Source of the DNA: Girardinichthys multiradiatus
Lineage: Eukaryota > Chordata > Actinopteri > Cyprinodontiformes > Goodeidae
NCBI RefSeq assembly: GCF_021462225.1
Contig: NC_061804.1
Span: 14,690,005-14,754,004 of the forward strand
Direction of reading: 5' to 3'
DNA length: 64,000 nucleotides
Shown: positions 12,138 through 26,331 of the stretch, in pieces
How positions within the stretch are numbered: position 1 is the stretch's first letter
Layout of the letters: every line of letters starts with the position of its first letter
Notes under the pieces: model-generated
What the model was told of the DNA's origin: nothing
Databases searched by the model: none
The model's input: the letters and a program-made list of their open reading frames with translations, nothing else
Program-made: the position numbers and the translations under genes

Positions 12138-13399
12138 CAGTACAGACCAAATGTTTAGACAGACCTTCTCATTCAAAGAGTTTTCTGTATTTTCATGACT
12201 ACGAATAATGTAGCTTCACACTGAAGGCATCAGAACTATGAATTAACACATGTGGAATTATATACTGAACAAAAAAGTGTGAAACAACTGCAAATATGTC
12301 TTATATTCTAGGTTCTTCAAAAGTAGCCTCCTTTTGCTTTTATTACTGCTCAGCACACTCTTGGCATTCTGTTGATGAGCTTCAAGAAGTAGTAACCTGA
12401 AATGGTTTTCACTTCACAGGTGTGCCCTGTCAGATTTAATAAGTGAGATTTCAAGCCTTATAAATGGGGTTGGGACCATCAGTTGTGCTGTGCAGGAAAT
12501 GGATACAGTACACAGCTGATAGTCCTACTGAATAGACTGTTAGAATTTGTATTATGGCAAGAAAAAAGCAGCTAAGTAAAGAAAAAGAAGTGGCCATCAT
12601 TACTTTAAGAAATGAAGGTCAGTCAGTCTGAACAATTGGGAAAACTTTGAAAGTAGAGTCCAAGTTTGAGATCTTTCTTTCCAACCACCGTGTCTTTGTG
12701 CGGTGCAGAAGAGGTGAACGGATGGACTCTACATGCCTGGTTCCCACCGTGAAGCATGGAGGAGGAGGTGTGATGGTGTGGGGGTGCTTTGCTGGTGACA
12801 CTGTTAGGGATTTATTCACAATTGAAGGCATACTGAACCAGCATGGCTACCACAGCATCTTGCAGCGGCATGCTATTCCATCCGGTTCGTGTTTAGTTGG
12901 ACCATCATTTATTTTTCAACAGGACAATGACCCCAAACACATCTCCAGGCTGTGTAAGGGCTATTTGACCACGAACGAGAGTGATGGGGTGCTGCGCTAG
13001 ATGACCTGGCCTCCACAGTCACTGGACCTGAACCCAATCAAGATGGTTTGGGGTGAGCAGGACCGCAGAGTGAAGGCAAAAGGGCCAACAAGTGCTAAGC
13101 ATCTCTGGGAACTCCTTCAAGACTGTTGGAAAACCATTTCAGGTGACTACCTCTTGAAGCTCATCAACAGAATGCCAAGAGTGTGCTGAGCAGTAATAAA
13201 AGCAAAAGGTGGCTACTTTGATGAACCTAGAATATAAGACATATATTCTGTTGTTTCACACTTTTTTGTTCAGTATATAATTCCACATGTGTTAATTCAT
13301 AGTTTTATGCCTTCAGTGTGAAGCTACAATATTCATAGTCATGAAAATAAAGACAAATCTTTGAATGAGAAGGTGTGTCCAAAGTTTTGGTCTGTACTG
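12138..13399 (+). mobile_element. Tc1-like element, family A, copy 1 (internally deleted)
   Basis: Flanked by TA on both sides. The ends are CAGTACAGACCAAA and its inverse, within long inverted repeats of over 200 bp that even include the 3' end of the transposase coding sequence in inverted form on the left. It is 1262 bp, shorter than a full Tc1 of about 1.6 kb because the middle of the transposase gene is missing. It is nested in the hAT and lies 6 bp from the next Tc1 element. Confidence 0.88.
12554..13237 (+). pseudogene. Tc1 family A transposase, deleted and broken
   Basis: The start MARKKQLSKEKE matches the N-terminus of the second family A copy, which begins MARKKQLSKEKR on the minus strand at 27358. 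There is a stop after GQSV, and the N-terminal helix-turn-helix plus the first catalytic region are deleted: the sequence jumps from KTLKV to ESKFEIF. The middle keeps VKHGGGGVMVWGCF, the second catalytic Asp in QQDNDPKH and SLDLNPIKMVW, where Lys replaces the expected catalytic Glu. Further stops occur before MTWPPQS and near the C-terminus. Not functional. The intact protein would cut and paste the element at TA sites. Confidence 0.85.
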
Positions 13400-13405
13400 T
13401 ATGTA

Positions 13406-14982
13406 CACTGCTCAAAAAAATAAAGGGAACTCTTAAACAACACAATATAACTCCAAGTAAATCAAACTTCTGTGAAATCAAACTGTCCACTTAGGAAGCA
13501 ACACTGATTGACGATCAATTTCACCTGCTGTTGTGCAAATGGAACTGACAACAGGGGGAAATCTTTGGCGATTAGCAAGACACACTCAATAAAGGAGTGG
13601 TTCTGCAGGTGGGGACCACATGCCACTTCTCAGTACCTATGCTTTCTGGCTGATGTTTTGGTCACTTTTGAATGTTGGTGGTGCTTTCACACTCGTGGTA
13701 GCATGAGACGGACTCCACAACCCACACAAGTGGCTCAGGTAGTGCAGCTCATCCAGGATGGCACATCAATGCCAGCTGTGGCAAGGTTTGCTGTGTCTGT
13801 CAGCGTAGTGTCCAGAGCCTGGAGGCGCTACAAGGAGACAGGCCAGTACACCAGGAGACGTGTAGGAGGCCGTAGGAGGGCAACAACCCAGCAGCAGGAC
13901 CACTACTTCCGCCTTTGTGCAAGGAGGAACAGGAGGAGCACTGCAGAGCCCCGCAAAAGGATCTCCAGCAGACCACAAATGTGCATGTGTCTGCACAAAC
14001 GGTTAGAAACCGACTCCATGTGGATGGTATGAGGGCCCAACGTCCACAATTGGAGGTTGTGCTCACAGCCCAACGCTGTGCAGGATGCTTGGCATTTGCC
14101 AGAGAACACCAGGATTGGCAAATTCGCAACTGGCGCCCTGTGCTCTTCAGAGATGAAAGCAGGTTCACACTGAGCACATGTGACAGACGTGACAGAGTCT
14201 GGAGACACCGTGGAGAGTGATCTGCTGCCTGCAACATCCTTCAGCCTGACCGGTTTGGCAGTGGGTTAGTAATGGTGTGGGGTGGCATTTCTTTGGAGGA
14301 CCGCACGGCCCTCCATGTGCTTGCCAGAGGTAGCCTGACTGCTATTAGGTACCGAGATGACATCCTCAGACCCCTTGTGAGACCATATGCTGGTGCGGTT
14401 GGCCCTGGGTTCCTCCTAATGCTGGACAATGCTAGACCTCGTGTAGCCAGAGTGTGTCAGCAGTTCCTGCAAGATGAAGACATTGAAGCTATGGACTGGC
14501 CCGCCTGTTCCCCAGACCTGAATCCGATTGGGCACATCTGGGACATCATGTCTCGCTCCATCCACCAACGTCACATTGCACCACAGACTGTCCAGGAGTT
14601 GTCGGATGCTTTAGTCCAGGTCTGGGAGGAGATCCCTCAGGAGACCATCCGCCATCTCATCAGGAGCATGCCGAGGCGTTGTAGGGAGATCATACAGGCA
14701 CGTGGAGGCCACACACACAATACTGAGCCTCATTTTGACTTGTTTTAAGGACATTACATCAAAGTTGGATCAGCCTGTAGTGTTTTTCCACTTTAATTTT
14801 GTATGTGACTCCAAATCCAGGCCTCCAATGGTTAATACATTTGATTTCCATTTATGCTTTTTGTGTGACTTTGTTGTCAGCACATTCAACCCTGTACAGA
14901 ACAAAGTATTCAATGAGAATATTCCATTCATTCAGATCTAGGATGTGTCATTTGAGTGTTCCCTTAATTTTTTTGAGCAGTG
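13406..14982 (+). mobile_element. Tc1-like element, family B, nearly full length
   Basis: The 1577-bp element has ends CACTGCTCAAAAAAATAAAG and the inverse at 14941-14982, with TA on both sides. It carries a broken transposase gene. It follows family A by six bases (TATGTA) and is followed after TATATA by a family D element, so three families sit in a row. A fragment of the same family is found at 28878-28956. Confidence 0.9.
13703..14748 (+). pseudogene. Tc1 family B transposase, frameshifted, catalytic Glu lost
   Basis: The N-terminal helix-turn-helix region begins [14 protein letters not shown] and contains a basic patch (RRRVGGRRR). A frameshift near 13915-13990 moves the product to another frame. 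There FRDESRF holds the first catalytic Asp, and a stop follows at 14218-14220. The last part (14272-14748) reads MVWGGIS, MLDNARP (second Asp) and PDLNPIGHIWD. In this family the final catalytic residue is Glu in the NPIE motif; here it is Gly, so the enzyme would be inactive even without the frame breaks. The C-terminus is otherwise intact. Confidence 0.88.
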
Positions 14983-14988
14983 TATATA

Positions 14989-16709
<1,721 letters not shown>

Positions 16710-16729
16710 TTTTTTTTTTTTTTTTTACG

Positions 16730-18699
16730 TTGTCCGATGAGCTAACCCCTCCCTCCTACTTCCCCATGTCTAAAAGGATTGCTCAAACCAGCTCTCCATC
16801 CAACAGGTCCGGACTTCCCCAAACCTGAAAGGTCTTACTAAGCAGGTTTACAGAAAGTTCTGTTTAAGCTGGTGTCAGGAAATGACTCGCCTAGCCTCTG
16901 ACAGCCTTCATACAAACGTCTCGCCCTTCTTCAACTGGTGGTCTGGACGACTGAGTAGCCTATCGCAGTCATCCACACTTTCAACAGTCACTTTTGTTCA
17001 CGGCTGCTCATTCCCTAATTTTACAACTGGCTCTTGGTATATGGGCTAGGTTGATTTTAGTGGCTTGGCACAAGCCCCAAGGGCGCTGTTTTAACAAACT
17101 TGGCTAAGGCAACCTATAAAAACCTCCTAAAATATCTTGGAACCAGGCAACAAGACTTTTTACCACCAATGAAAAACCAAAAAATACGGTGACTCAAATA
17201 ATTGAATGTCCACGATTTAACAAAAATTTTAAATGCTTTCTTTAATTAGTAATGCTTTTGCAGGGGTCAGTAACAGCTTAAATTCAGCAACACAAAATAA
17301 TTTAAATAATAGAAATGAATCAATCAACTCAACCTGTCTTTCCTTGATGCTGAAACTAGTGGGTTTGGAGAGGCTTTGAAGACGGAGGCTCATCCATGCA
17401 CCTGATGGAGAAGATTCTTCTGGTAACAACGAGTGGTTTCTTGAAGGGAATACGACTTAATCTTCAGTTTTCTTCCTTTAAGTGGCAGGCACTGATGCTC
17501 CAGGCTTTTATGGTTAAACAGGAATCTTTGTTGTTATATGTGTCCGAAGACAGTAGTTTCCAGAGGCTGAAGAGTTGAAGGAAACCCGGAGACATAAATG
17601 AGGTTGATTCAGGACTTCCAGAAGCCTGAAACTTAGAGCAATCAGCTGTTCACCGATCAAGTTCACTTCTGTTGTCTGGATAAAAGGCTTTAGATGAAAT
17701 CAGATTCTTAATCTTGAGGCACAGTCCTTTCTGGGCCCACGGGTTGATCCTCTTTTTTAATGCAGTCAATCAGTGGGGCTGTGTCTCTGTTCCTTTTCCA
17801 TCTGAGCTTCTTTTCTCAATCCGATCTTGTTCGCTGGTGTTCTACGAGGAAACAACCCCGTTCCCTCCTTCAGCATTGCTTTTATGGTGCTTGATGCTTT
17901 AACCAGTCAGCCCCTTATTAGGCTTCTCAGTTATTGCGCAACCTATTCAGCTCAGTTTCTTGATTATTGATCAATACTTTAGTCATGGTCACTGTGACCT
18001 ACTGATTCTGTTTCTCAGCCTTGGAGATGCCGATAATAGCCACAAAGCTGGCTGTAGTCGCATCCTCCCTTCCTCCCGTTTGCCTTGAAAAGGTTCGCTG
18101 TCAGCATGCAGCTGGCTCTCGTCACTCCTAGTCATCCTACAGTTCTTTCCCTAATCTGCTCAGTTTTAAACTTTACACAGTATTACACATTCCATTCTTC
18201 AGCTTTCAGCATTTACTCTAAAACACATTTACAAAACCATCACTTCATTCTTTTTATTCACGCTTCCCAAATGATTAACGTTATATCTCTTTCATATATA
18301 GCTGATTGAGAATGTCAAACCTTAATGTTTTTTTACTCTAACTCTCAGTTCTTACCCACATTTCAATCATACATCTTTTAAATTGTTAATCAAAGGTTAC
18401 TAATTTCATTCAATACATGTGAAATAATGTAAAATCATCATACATCATTGGATACTTGTTATTTATACTTCTGCAAAAGATAAGACAGATAATATGTGGC
18501 TCCACACAGGCCTCTCCAGTCTCTCAGCTCCAGAATATGAGAACATGCTTGTTTCACTCCCTACTGCTTCAACCGTGTGTTTTAATAATTATTGCATGGA
18601 TTACACATAAGGATATTTATTGTAACTTTTATGGAGTTAACTGTGAGCAGTTACTAAATGTTGCATGGATTACATGGAAAGATCTCACCTTATTTTGAC
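16730..18699. other. Unassigned sequence inside the hAT element
   Basis: About 2 kb with no coding motif I recognise. It is slightly richer in GC than the intron background and has no obvious terminal repeats. It may be hAT internal sequence or another decayed insert such as an LTR. A short (TA)n lies at about 18702-18719. Confidence 0.4.
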
Positions 18700-18961
18700 A
18701 ATATATATATATATATATACTCTACATTCTCAAGTGATTCTAATTTCTACCTTATACAGACACCCTACAGTAAAGTAAAATATTGATATGTTTTAAATAG
18801 TTTGAACTTTGCTGAGAGAGAGAAAAATCTTGAGGGGGCCACAGATGAGAGTAACAATTAACACACACATATTTTGTGTATATATTACCCCCAGTGCCCC
18901 CCAGCCCCCCTCTAGCTCCGCCCCTAAGTACCGGCAAGAATTTAAAACTACTTTCACCCTG

Positions 18962-18969
18962 GTGATGAA
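18962..18969. repeat. hAT target-site duplication, right copy
   Basis: GTGATGAA, identical to 11285-11292, directly after the hAT end CTTTCACCCTG. Confidence 0.9.
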
Positions 18970-20008
18970 TGATCGCTAAAGTTAATTAGCAGCAACACAA
19001 ACAGGCTAAGCTGTTCAGTGATGTATGATGTACTTAAAATGGGTGCACAGGTTTGGCTATTCAAATTGTGTCTTACCCTAGGCTTTACTGGAAATGATGC
19101 ATCACAAAAACAAAACAAAACCAAAAAAAAGATTTTTTTTTTTTTTTTTTGTAGAGGAAAGTAAAAAAAACAAGAAACAAGCAAACTAAAACATTCAAGC
19201 ACTATTTCTAGCTTCAAATGAATGTTAGTGGTGCTCACTATGGATCACTTACCTTCTAGCTGGGCCTACAAGGTTAGACAACTAAGTTAGTTTTTTTTTT
19301 ATGAGTCAGACCCAAACATGCTTCACACAATAAAACCCAGCAAAACGCTTACATTTTATAGCAAATGTGGTAATGAATGATCAATAACTTCAACTCTCAA
19401 CTCAAGTTAAGCCCTTTGATCATAGGTGATGGAATTATCTGCCTGTGTTAATGAACTAAATGACTGAATCAAAGTAGGAAATGTCCTTGGTTGGAACTGC
19501 AATTCTCACTAGTGACCACCAGATAGCACGGAGTGCAGGTCTGCAATGGGGAAAATATCCAGCTGCAAATGCAATTTTACTCAATGGCCACCAGATGTAG
19601 GTGTTGCTCTCTACCTGACTGGGAGAGTGTTGGTCACAGCTGTAGTTACACCGAATGGACACCGGAGACAGATCGTAAACATCCCACTATGGCAGGAATC
19701 TGGTTGCTATGGTAACACCTGATTGCGCCTAACAGACCCAGGAGGCAGAATTAATGCCTCTTGCCTTTACAGAAATTTACTTTAAGTCTCACACCACAAG
19801 TTATACCAAACTTCAACCTTGCATCTACAAAAGCACCTCTTGAAAGATTATTACTCCTCTGCAGTAGAACTGAGCAAATTCTAGTCAAGATATCCTCTAG
19901 ATTACAAGCACTTCCTGCAAAACTCAAAAATCTCACAATAAAACTTCTAAGTTGCACGGATATCACAATTGTTCATTCTGTGCAACAGTGATGTCTGTCC
20001 TTTTAAGT
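18970..20008 (-). other. Retroviral leader, distal part
   Basis: Sequence between the hAT and the primer-binding site. It is non-coding, with a T run at 19133-19149 and repeated short motifs around ACCACCAGAT near 19517 and 19589. It begins by completing the 56-bp repeat unit cut by the hAT. Confidence 0.6.
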
Positions 20009-20026
20009 CCCGTCCTCGGGACGCCA
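20009..20026 (-). promoter_or_regulatory. Candidate primer-binding site
   Basis: On the minus strand, two bases after the LTR end CTAACA, the sequence reads TGGCGTCCCGAGGACGGG. The leading TGG pairs with the CCA end of a tRNA, as in retroviruses. I cannot name the tRNA with confidence. Confidence 0.6.
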
Positions 20027-20028
20027 AT

Positions 20029-20957
20029 TGTTAGGATTATGATTATTGATTAATTAATATTTATCAAGAATTATAATTTAAAATCATAATTTGAGAAAAA
20101 TAAATTTCTTAACCAAAAATCCTTATTTATGAATCAAAGTCAGAGATGTCCTCTGGCGTTGTAATTGTGGCTCAAAGCCCTTGATAATTACAATTATTAA
20201 ATTCTCAGCAATAATTGATAACTATTACTAGATGTCACTGTTTAATCAACTGTTTCACCGAAATGTGGGGAACTTTGACCTTATTTTGACTGACAAATCA
20301 CTCTTGCTCAAAATAAACACAAACGCTTTCTCTTTATCTACGTGCATATTTATTAAATCAACAGCCTGATACAGCCTGATACACCTTCCGATTCAGTAAT
20401 CTTCACCTAAACAAACATGCAAAGTTCTACATAAAAGGGTAAAATATCTAACTGAACAAAATAAAACAGCATTGAGTGTGTGCGAACTCAAACCAGCATT
20501 TATGGAAAAACAAAGTGATAATATGGTGCTGAGCACAGATTTGGGAGCAGCCTCGCCAAAATGTAGCTCAGTCTAACACCACAAAGGGTCATAAAACTTC
20601 GCCCCAAAGTTGTAGCTCAGTGGACAAAGGATCATAAACTTTTCAGCAGCAGCCAGAGAAAAATGGTGAGTTTCCACCATGAAATTCTAATGGTCCAACT
20701 TTAAAATGTACCCTGAACTTGCTCTCAAGTGTTGAAACAACACAGCTTGAAAGCATAGCAGCTTTCAGAGTCCAACAGCAATCAAAGTTTCAATAAATAT
20801 TGCATGCACATACAACTTAGAACACATTGGACTATAAGTGGCGATTCTAAATCTCCCTAAAATCCTACTCTATCCTGCCCAAGCTATTTCTAAATAAAAA
20901 ATAGAAATAAAACAAAACAGAACAGAATTACTTGGTGTTGTCTCCTTCTGGGGCAAA

Positions 20958-20992
<35 letters not shown>

Positions 20993-21541
20993 GGGGGGTC
21001 GCTGCGCGTCCATAGTTAACTCCAAGAAGAGGTCGGCGTCGTCCTTGGCCTCCTTTGGCAAAAAGGAACAATATGGCGGACCGTCAACAGTCGACTGGAA
21101 CAAAAACAAGGATGCCAAATTCGTCTCCTTGAAACCTCCGTGGGTTTTTTTTCCTTTGTTATGCGTTAAACCCACGTCTTTGATCGGTAAAGTGAGATTT
21201 CTGGCCTTCCTATTCCAAAGACTTCTTTCATGAATTTTCCTTCTCATTGGCCAACGGGAGGAGAATGAATGAAAGTCCACGTGGAATTTCTTCTACAGAG
21301 TGCTGCGCCCCAGATGCTGTTCCGGTATCCAGCTTGGAAGCAAGGATTAAAGGGAGCTCATCTTACTATATAGTCCACTGTGACGTCAGAGCTGCGACGC
21401 CCCAGTCCTATCAGCCGCGGTGCCGGCGGCTGATAGGACGGGACTGTTCTGGTGTACAAAATGGCCGATGACGACGAAAGGCATGGTGGCGTCCAGCAAC
21501 GTACAAATGGTCCAATATTCAGCAAACAAAATGGTCTAACA
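20029..21541 (-). repeat. 5' LTR of the endogenous retrovirus
   Basis: 1513-bp LTR with edges TGTTAG...CTAACA on the plus strand, matching 2260-3447. It contains a pure G run of about 30 or more bases (20957-20990) and the roughly 320-bp segment absent from the other LTR. The two copies also differ by scattered substitutions and small indels, indicating an old insertion. The proline-rich reading frame across the G run is a by-product of the homopolymer. Confidence 0.9.
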
Positions 21542-22589
21542 ATTATACATTTTAGGTTATGTTGAATATCAGTGTAACCTTCAGAGAGTTTCTAAATGTT
21601 TTTATTTAAAGAAGCAGACATCTATTGTACAGCTTGGTCAAATAAAAATAAAAATGAGTTTATTGATTATTCCCTGATACTGTGGGGCAGGTAGCTGAGC
21701 AACGTCAGTGGTTTTCAAAGTCACAACATTCACCTGTGTCTTAACGTGCTGAGAGATGGGCCCGAGTCTTTACCACACTTACTGACCACAAACTAATGAG
21801 CTGAATGTAACATACATGTCTGCATACTCTACATATTTCTATGCCATAGTCAGCAATAGAGCAGCCACTTATTTAGAGCAGAGTGATCACTCGAGGGAAT
21901 GGGTGTCCCTCCTAACCCTATATACATAAAAACTGTCTTATAGTAAGAAAACACAAATGATGCTGACATGTGGTTTCAAATATCTAAATACTGTCAGAAC
22001 AATTTAGTTCACAATTTAGTTTTTTTTTTCCTCTTTCTTCCTCTCCTTAAAGTCTATTTTGTTTAAATATATATGTTTGATTGGAAAAAAAATGAAAACA
22101 ATAGTACTATAACTTGTTAACAACAGTTTAAAAGGACACCACTTTGCAGAAAAACACATTTCCACCATCATCAACACCACAATTTCTTCCTTTTAACCAG
22201 CACAACCTAAATTTTCATTACTCAACTCTAAAGGAAAACCCTATACAGATTTTTACAGGAAGAGCAGCACCCAAGCTTTTAACCTGCAGAATGACTAATA
22301 CACTTTGGACTTGTTTTATTATTATTGGAAATTTGCAAACTAAGACTGTTCCCATATGTTAGTCCATTGGACTTACTGGATGATGAGTCTCAGGCTTTTT
22401 GCTAAGAGCAGAAATTGTGAGGTAGCTGTGACAGTACATACAATTTAATTTTGCTCTGCTTTTTCTGAGACATGGGACAAAACCCAAGTAAACCCACATA
22501 CAGTTGTAAAAAAAAATATTACACTCAATGAAAGCCTTTGTGTTTTTTCTAAAAATGAGATTGTGGCAGAACATAAGTCTGGTTAGGTA
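21542..22589. other. Intron sequence, nothing recognised
   Basis: AT-rich single-copy-looking sequence to the right of the retrovirus, with T-rich runs near 22020. No terminal repeats or protein motifs were seen. Confidence 0.45.
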
Positions 22590-23060
22590 TTTTAAGAGGT
22601 CTCAAAGGAATCTGAAATAATATTTTCCACAGTACGGAACATAGTCTACAAAGAAAGAAGTCTTCCCCAGAATGTCATTATGGGACCTACAGCAGGCATT
22701 TGCTACTGTTGATGTGAAAGCGTATGTCTGTACAATGAGAAAGATATTGTTTAACCTTCTGTCTGTATGGAGGAAACCTTTGCTCTGTAAAAATAAAACA
22801 TGAGACAAGACTAAAGTAGACGAATAACATCAAATCTGTAATGATGTTTTTACAGATAGTTCTAACACTGAATGACTTTGACATCAATACAGAGAATATT
22901 TTTATGGTTAACCAAATGCAGCATCAAAGGAAAAGAACATCATACCAAATGTGAAGCACGGAGGTGGAAATATCATGGGTTGAGGATGCTTTGCTGCAGT
23001 AGAACCAGCTCCCAATCACAAAACGCATCTCCTTGTAGTTATTTTAAGTCAAAGGGGGTA
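22590..23060 (+). pseudogene. Tc1-like transposase relic (another family)
   Basis: Decayed plus-strand transposase. Readable blocks include a segment around GGACCTACAGCAGGCA (22683-22698), AGGAAACCTTTGCTCTG (about 22770) and a core reading PNVKHGGGNIM then GCFAA near 22940-22997. These are typical of Tc1 transposases ahead of the second catalytic Asp. A stretch including the first catalytic Asp is missing near 22830-22890. Frameshifts and stops are many. Confidence 0.7.
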
Positions 23061-23527
23061 ACACTAGCAATTAGGGGTAGGGTGTCCTGACTTTTTCATC
23101 AGATATAAGACACATTTTCTTTTCATTTGTTAAATGAGTTGAGCATATTTTTGTTTACTTTCAATGAAATCCCTTTTCTCCCCAGAGATAAAAAATATGA
23201 TTATAGAAACCGATGTGTTTATTAATAAAGAACTGAATATTTCATTCGGTGTTTTTTCACAAGATTGTACGTTTACAACTTCCACAAATTAGTTGATGTT
23301 TTTTTTCATTTAGACATTCAGTGGCATGAGCCAAACAAATCAGGGAAACCAGATATAATGTGCACAAATGCTGCTAAGACGTTTATGCAAATGTTGCACA
23401 AATGTCATAGGAATGACTCAATTATCTTACATACGATACTCTGGTTGCACTGATGAAGATCAACTCAACATGCCGAATGCTGGAGTGGCTGACATAGCAG
23501 GTTAGTTGGATTATTTTTGCTTGTTTT
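23061..23527. other. Intron sequence, nothing recognised
   Basis: AT-rich sequence between the Tc1 relic and a LINE tail. No repeat boundary or coding motif found. Confidence 0.4.
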
Positions 23528-23670
23528 TTATTTAATTCAATTCAGTTCAATTCAAAAATACTTTATTAATCCCAAAGGGAAATTAAATGTTGTTGTAGCT
23601 CATTATCTAGGTTTCTTCAAAGAGCCGTTGTAGATGCTGATTGATGTGGGCAGGAAGGATTATTAGCAGC
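23528..23670 (-). mobile_element. Rex1-like LINE, 3' end fragment
   Basis: Carries the tail AATTCAATTCAGTTCAATTC, then TTTATTAATCCCAAAGGG and the end of ORF2 (stop region near TTTCTTCAAAGAGCCG). It is nearly identical to 63505-63640, where the same tail is joined to a longer ORF2 piece. Minus strand, 5'-truncated after about 140 bp, as LINE insertions commonly are. Confidence 0.8.
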
Positions 23671-25249
23671 AAATAATGAATTAACCTTTAGGGGGTCATT
23701 CATTGTAAATTGTACATTTTCACAAGAGATGTTCTACATGGTAACATTTTCACCCTTCAATTGAATGCACACATAAGATATGTAACACGTATCACAAATG
23801 GTAAACCTACGTCAAACAAAGAGAGTTTTGAATATATATAACATACACGCCAAAAAAAGAAACAGCTTGATAGCAGTTTACGATAAAAAACATTTGTGAA
23901 AAAGTGCAATGTAGGTTTGAATCTAGACAGTTATTTCCATGGTAACTGTAAAAAATATATCACAAAAAAATAACATCATAAAATATAAATGATATGACCA
24001 AACATGTCTAAGTCTTTAATATACCTACCTAAGATTAGGCTGAAACTGTTACAATGAACTTCACAGTCCAGTAACTCCACAGTCAAGCTCATCACAGTAA
24101 AAACTGCACTGCCCTATTAGAATTGTAACTTTTAATACGTAAATGGGAGTTGATGTAGCAATCAAATTAACCAACACCTTTACATGCCTCTTGTTTGTTT
24201 GGTGGTGGAGAAACAATCTTCAATTTACGTCACAACATTGTTGTCATAGACTGTGGGTGTTTTTGTAGGAAAACATGCACACAAGCTCACAGTGGATAAC
24301 CTAGACAACAGCGCTCCAGGTCCTACTCCCTGTATCCCCAGGCTATATTGTTTAACAAAGCACCATCACCTGGGCATGGGTAAATTGCTTTTTCCCCTAT
24401 ACGAAGCGGCTCCCAGAGGAATAAAAGGATCACAGGTCAACTAGCGCTTTCAAATTTCCCCATGTGCAGAAGCAAACAGCTCACCTTCCCCTTCTGATGG
24501 CTCATGTTGTTTTTCAGAGTTCAGTGAGGATGCAAAACCCCAACTCTCTCCATTAAAAACATTGTTGGTAGAGTGCATAAATAGAGAAAAGTGCATACTG
24601 AGTTTGCAAGAACATATACAGAGAAAGAGAGAGAGGGAACGAGAGACAGGTGGGTGTTTGTTGTCCTGTTGAATCTGACTGAGTCTGACAGAATTGTTTT
24701 TCTTTTTTCACCCCTTCCACCCTAATCTTCTCATATCTCTATATGTTTGTCTTTTCCCTTTTTCTTTCTTTGACAAATCCTTTCAGAAATCTTTGCTCAT
24801 CCTTTTTCTTTTTCTAGCTAAGTGGCTGATCTTGTTTAAGTGACTCTATCTCCCTCTCAGCTTCTTTATTTTCTATTTTAACAGCAGGACCTTCATCCTA
24901 CATATCCCCTAAGCTACCTGAGCAGATGTCCAGTGCCCTCTGAGATCTCATGACTTCTGTCTCTGTGCAAGTGTTCATATGTCACATTGTTAAATTTTCT
25001 GGCCATCATTCAGGCAGTAAGCTTCCAAACTTTTATTCCTTGTGGAATACTTTAATAACACAAATAAATGTAAGAAATTATCATATTTATGTAAGCTGCC
25101 ATTTTGCATTCAGGCTTAAGATACTGTTGCTCTCAAAAGCATACACACTCCTTGTAAATGCCAGGAGTGATGTAAAATAATGAGACTGTGATTAATCATT
25201 CCAAAACCTATTCCACATTTTAGCCAGCAATTCTACTGAAAAATAAAAA
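23671..25249. other. Intron sequence with little structure
   Basis: AT-rich. A short GA-rich run occurs at about 24620-24650 and pyrimidine-rich sequence at 24700-24860. The slightly GC-richer block 24250-24440 shows no motif I recognise. No element boundaries. Confidence 0.4.
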
Positions 25250-25910
25250 AAAGACATCTGTTAGAAGAAAAAATATGAAAAATAAAAAGTTGTGCACACT
25301 GGTAAGTAATACTTTGTTCAATCACCTTTTGATTCAAATTGAGCTTTCAGTCTTCTTTGGTAGGAGTCTATGAGCACACCACCTCTTAAATTGACAATAC
25401 ATGCCCACTACAGCTAACAAAAGTTATCCAAATCTGTCAGATTGAAAGGAGATATTTTATTTTAAAATTAAAAATTTCCTCTCAAGAAGTATTTTTTTTG
25501 TTGAGTTGCATATATGCTCTTACTCACTGTTATGCAAAAAAAAAAACAAATTACTCTTCAGCCACAAATTTTTAGTAGTTACCTCAAGGCTTTGGGGAGC
25601 CTGAAAAGTAATCCCACAGAAGAGTTAGATAATGTGCTGTGTCTTTTAGTGCCAAACATGTTTTATAAGACTGTGTCCCAAAATTTTGGTTTCATCAAAC
25701 TATTGCATGTCAAAGATTTTTGGAAGAAAAACAATTCTGTCTTGCCACCCTACTTTTTAGCCTTAGCATTTGGAAGACACAGCAGACTGACTGTTGTCAG
25801 TTGTAGAACACAACCCTGTCTCCCTGTTCAGTTTATGTCTCCTCTATTATTGCTTTTTGAAGAAATGTCCCATTCTTGTAATATGACATTGTTTCGTATT
25901 TTCTGCAATT
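25250..25910 (-). pseudogene. Possible decayed Tc1-like element
   Basis: Fragments such as GGTAGGAGTCTATGAGCA (about 25360) and AAATTTTGGTTTCATCAAAC (about 25680) resemble conserved stretches of Tc1 elements read on the antisense strand, in the right relative order. No terminal repeats survive. Weak assignment; chance similarity is possible. Confidence 0.35.
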
Positions 25911-26331
25911 ATTGGTAACTACCTTTACTTTGCCATGGTGAACACATAGTGCAGTAACATTTTATACCTTTTTACATCTAAATACATTTGATCCTTTTTT
26001 AACCTGTCTGTAAACTATTACTATAGTTAAAAAAATTGCAATATAGAAAATCCCACATAAATGGCAACATTTATTTTAGTTTGATTAGATTCTTTACCAT
26101 TGCTGGCAGGTGTGAATTTAACATAAGTGGACGATGAAACTGAATCAAATGGTCGTTCAACACAACAAGGACACACCTTCTCATTCAAAAAGTTTTCTTT
26201 ATTTTCATGACTGAATATTGTAGCTTCACACTGAAGGCATCAAAACTATAAATTAACACATGTGGAATTATATACTGAACAAAAAAGTGTGAAACAACTG
26301 AAAATATGTCTTAAATTCTAGGTTCTTCAAA

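Noticed and set aside
20870..21280. 136-codon minus-strand frame with a long proline run inside the LTR
   Set aside because: The prolines come from the G homopolymer and the frame is in LTR sequence. The other LTR does not preserve it.
25514..25918. 134-codon plus-strand open frame
   Set aside because: It overlaps a probable antisense Tc1 relic and has no convincing protein motif.
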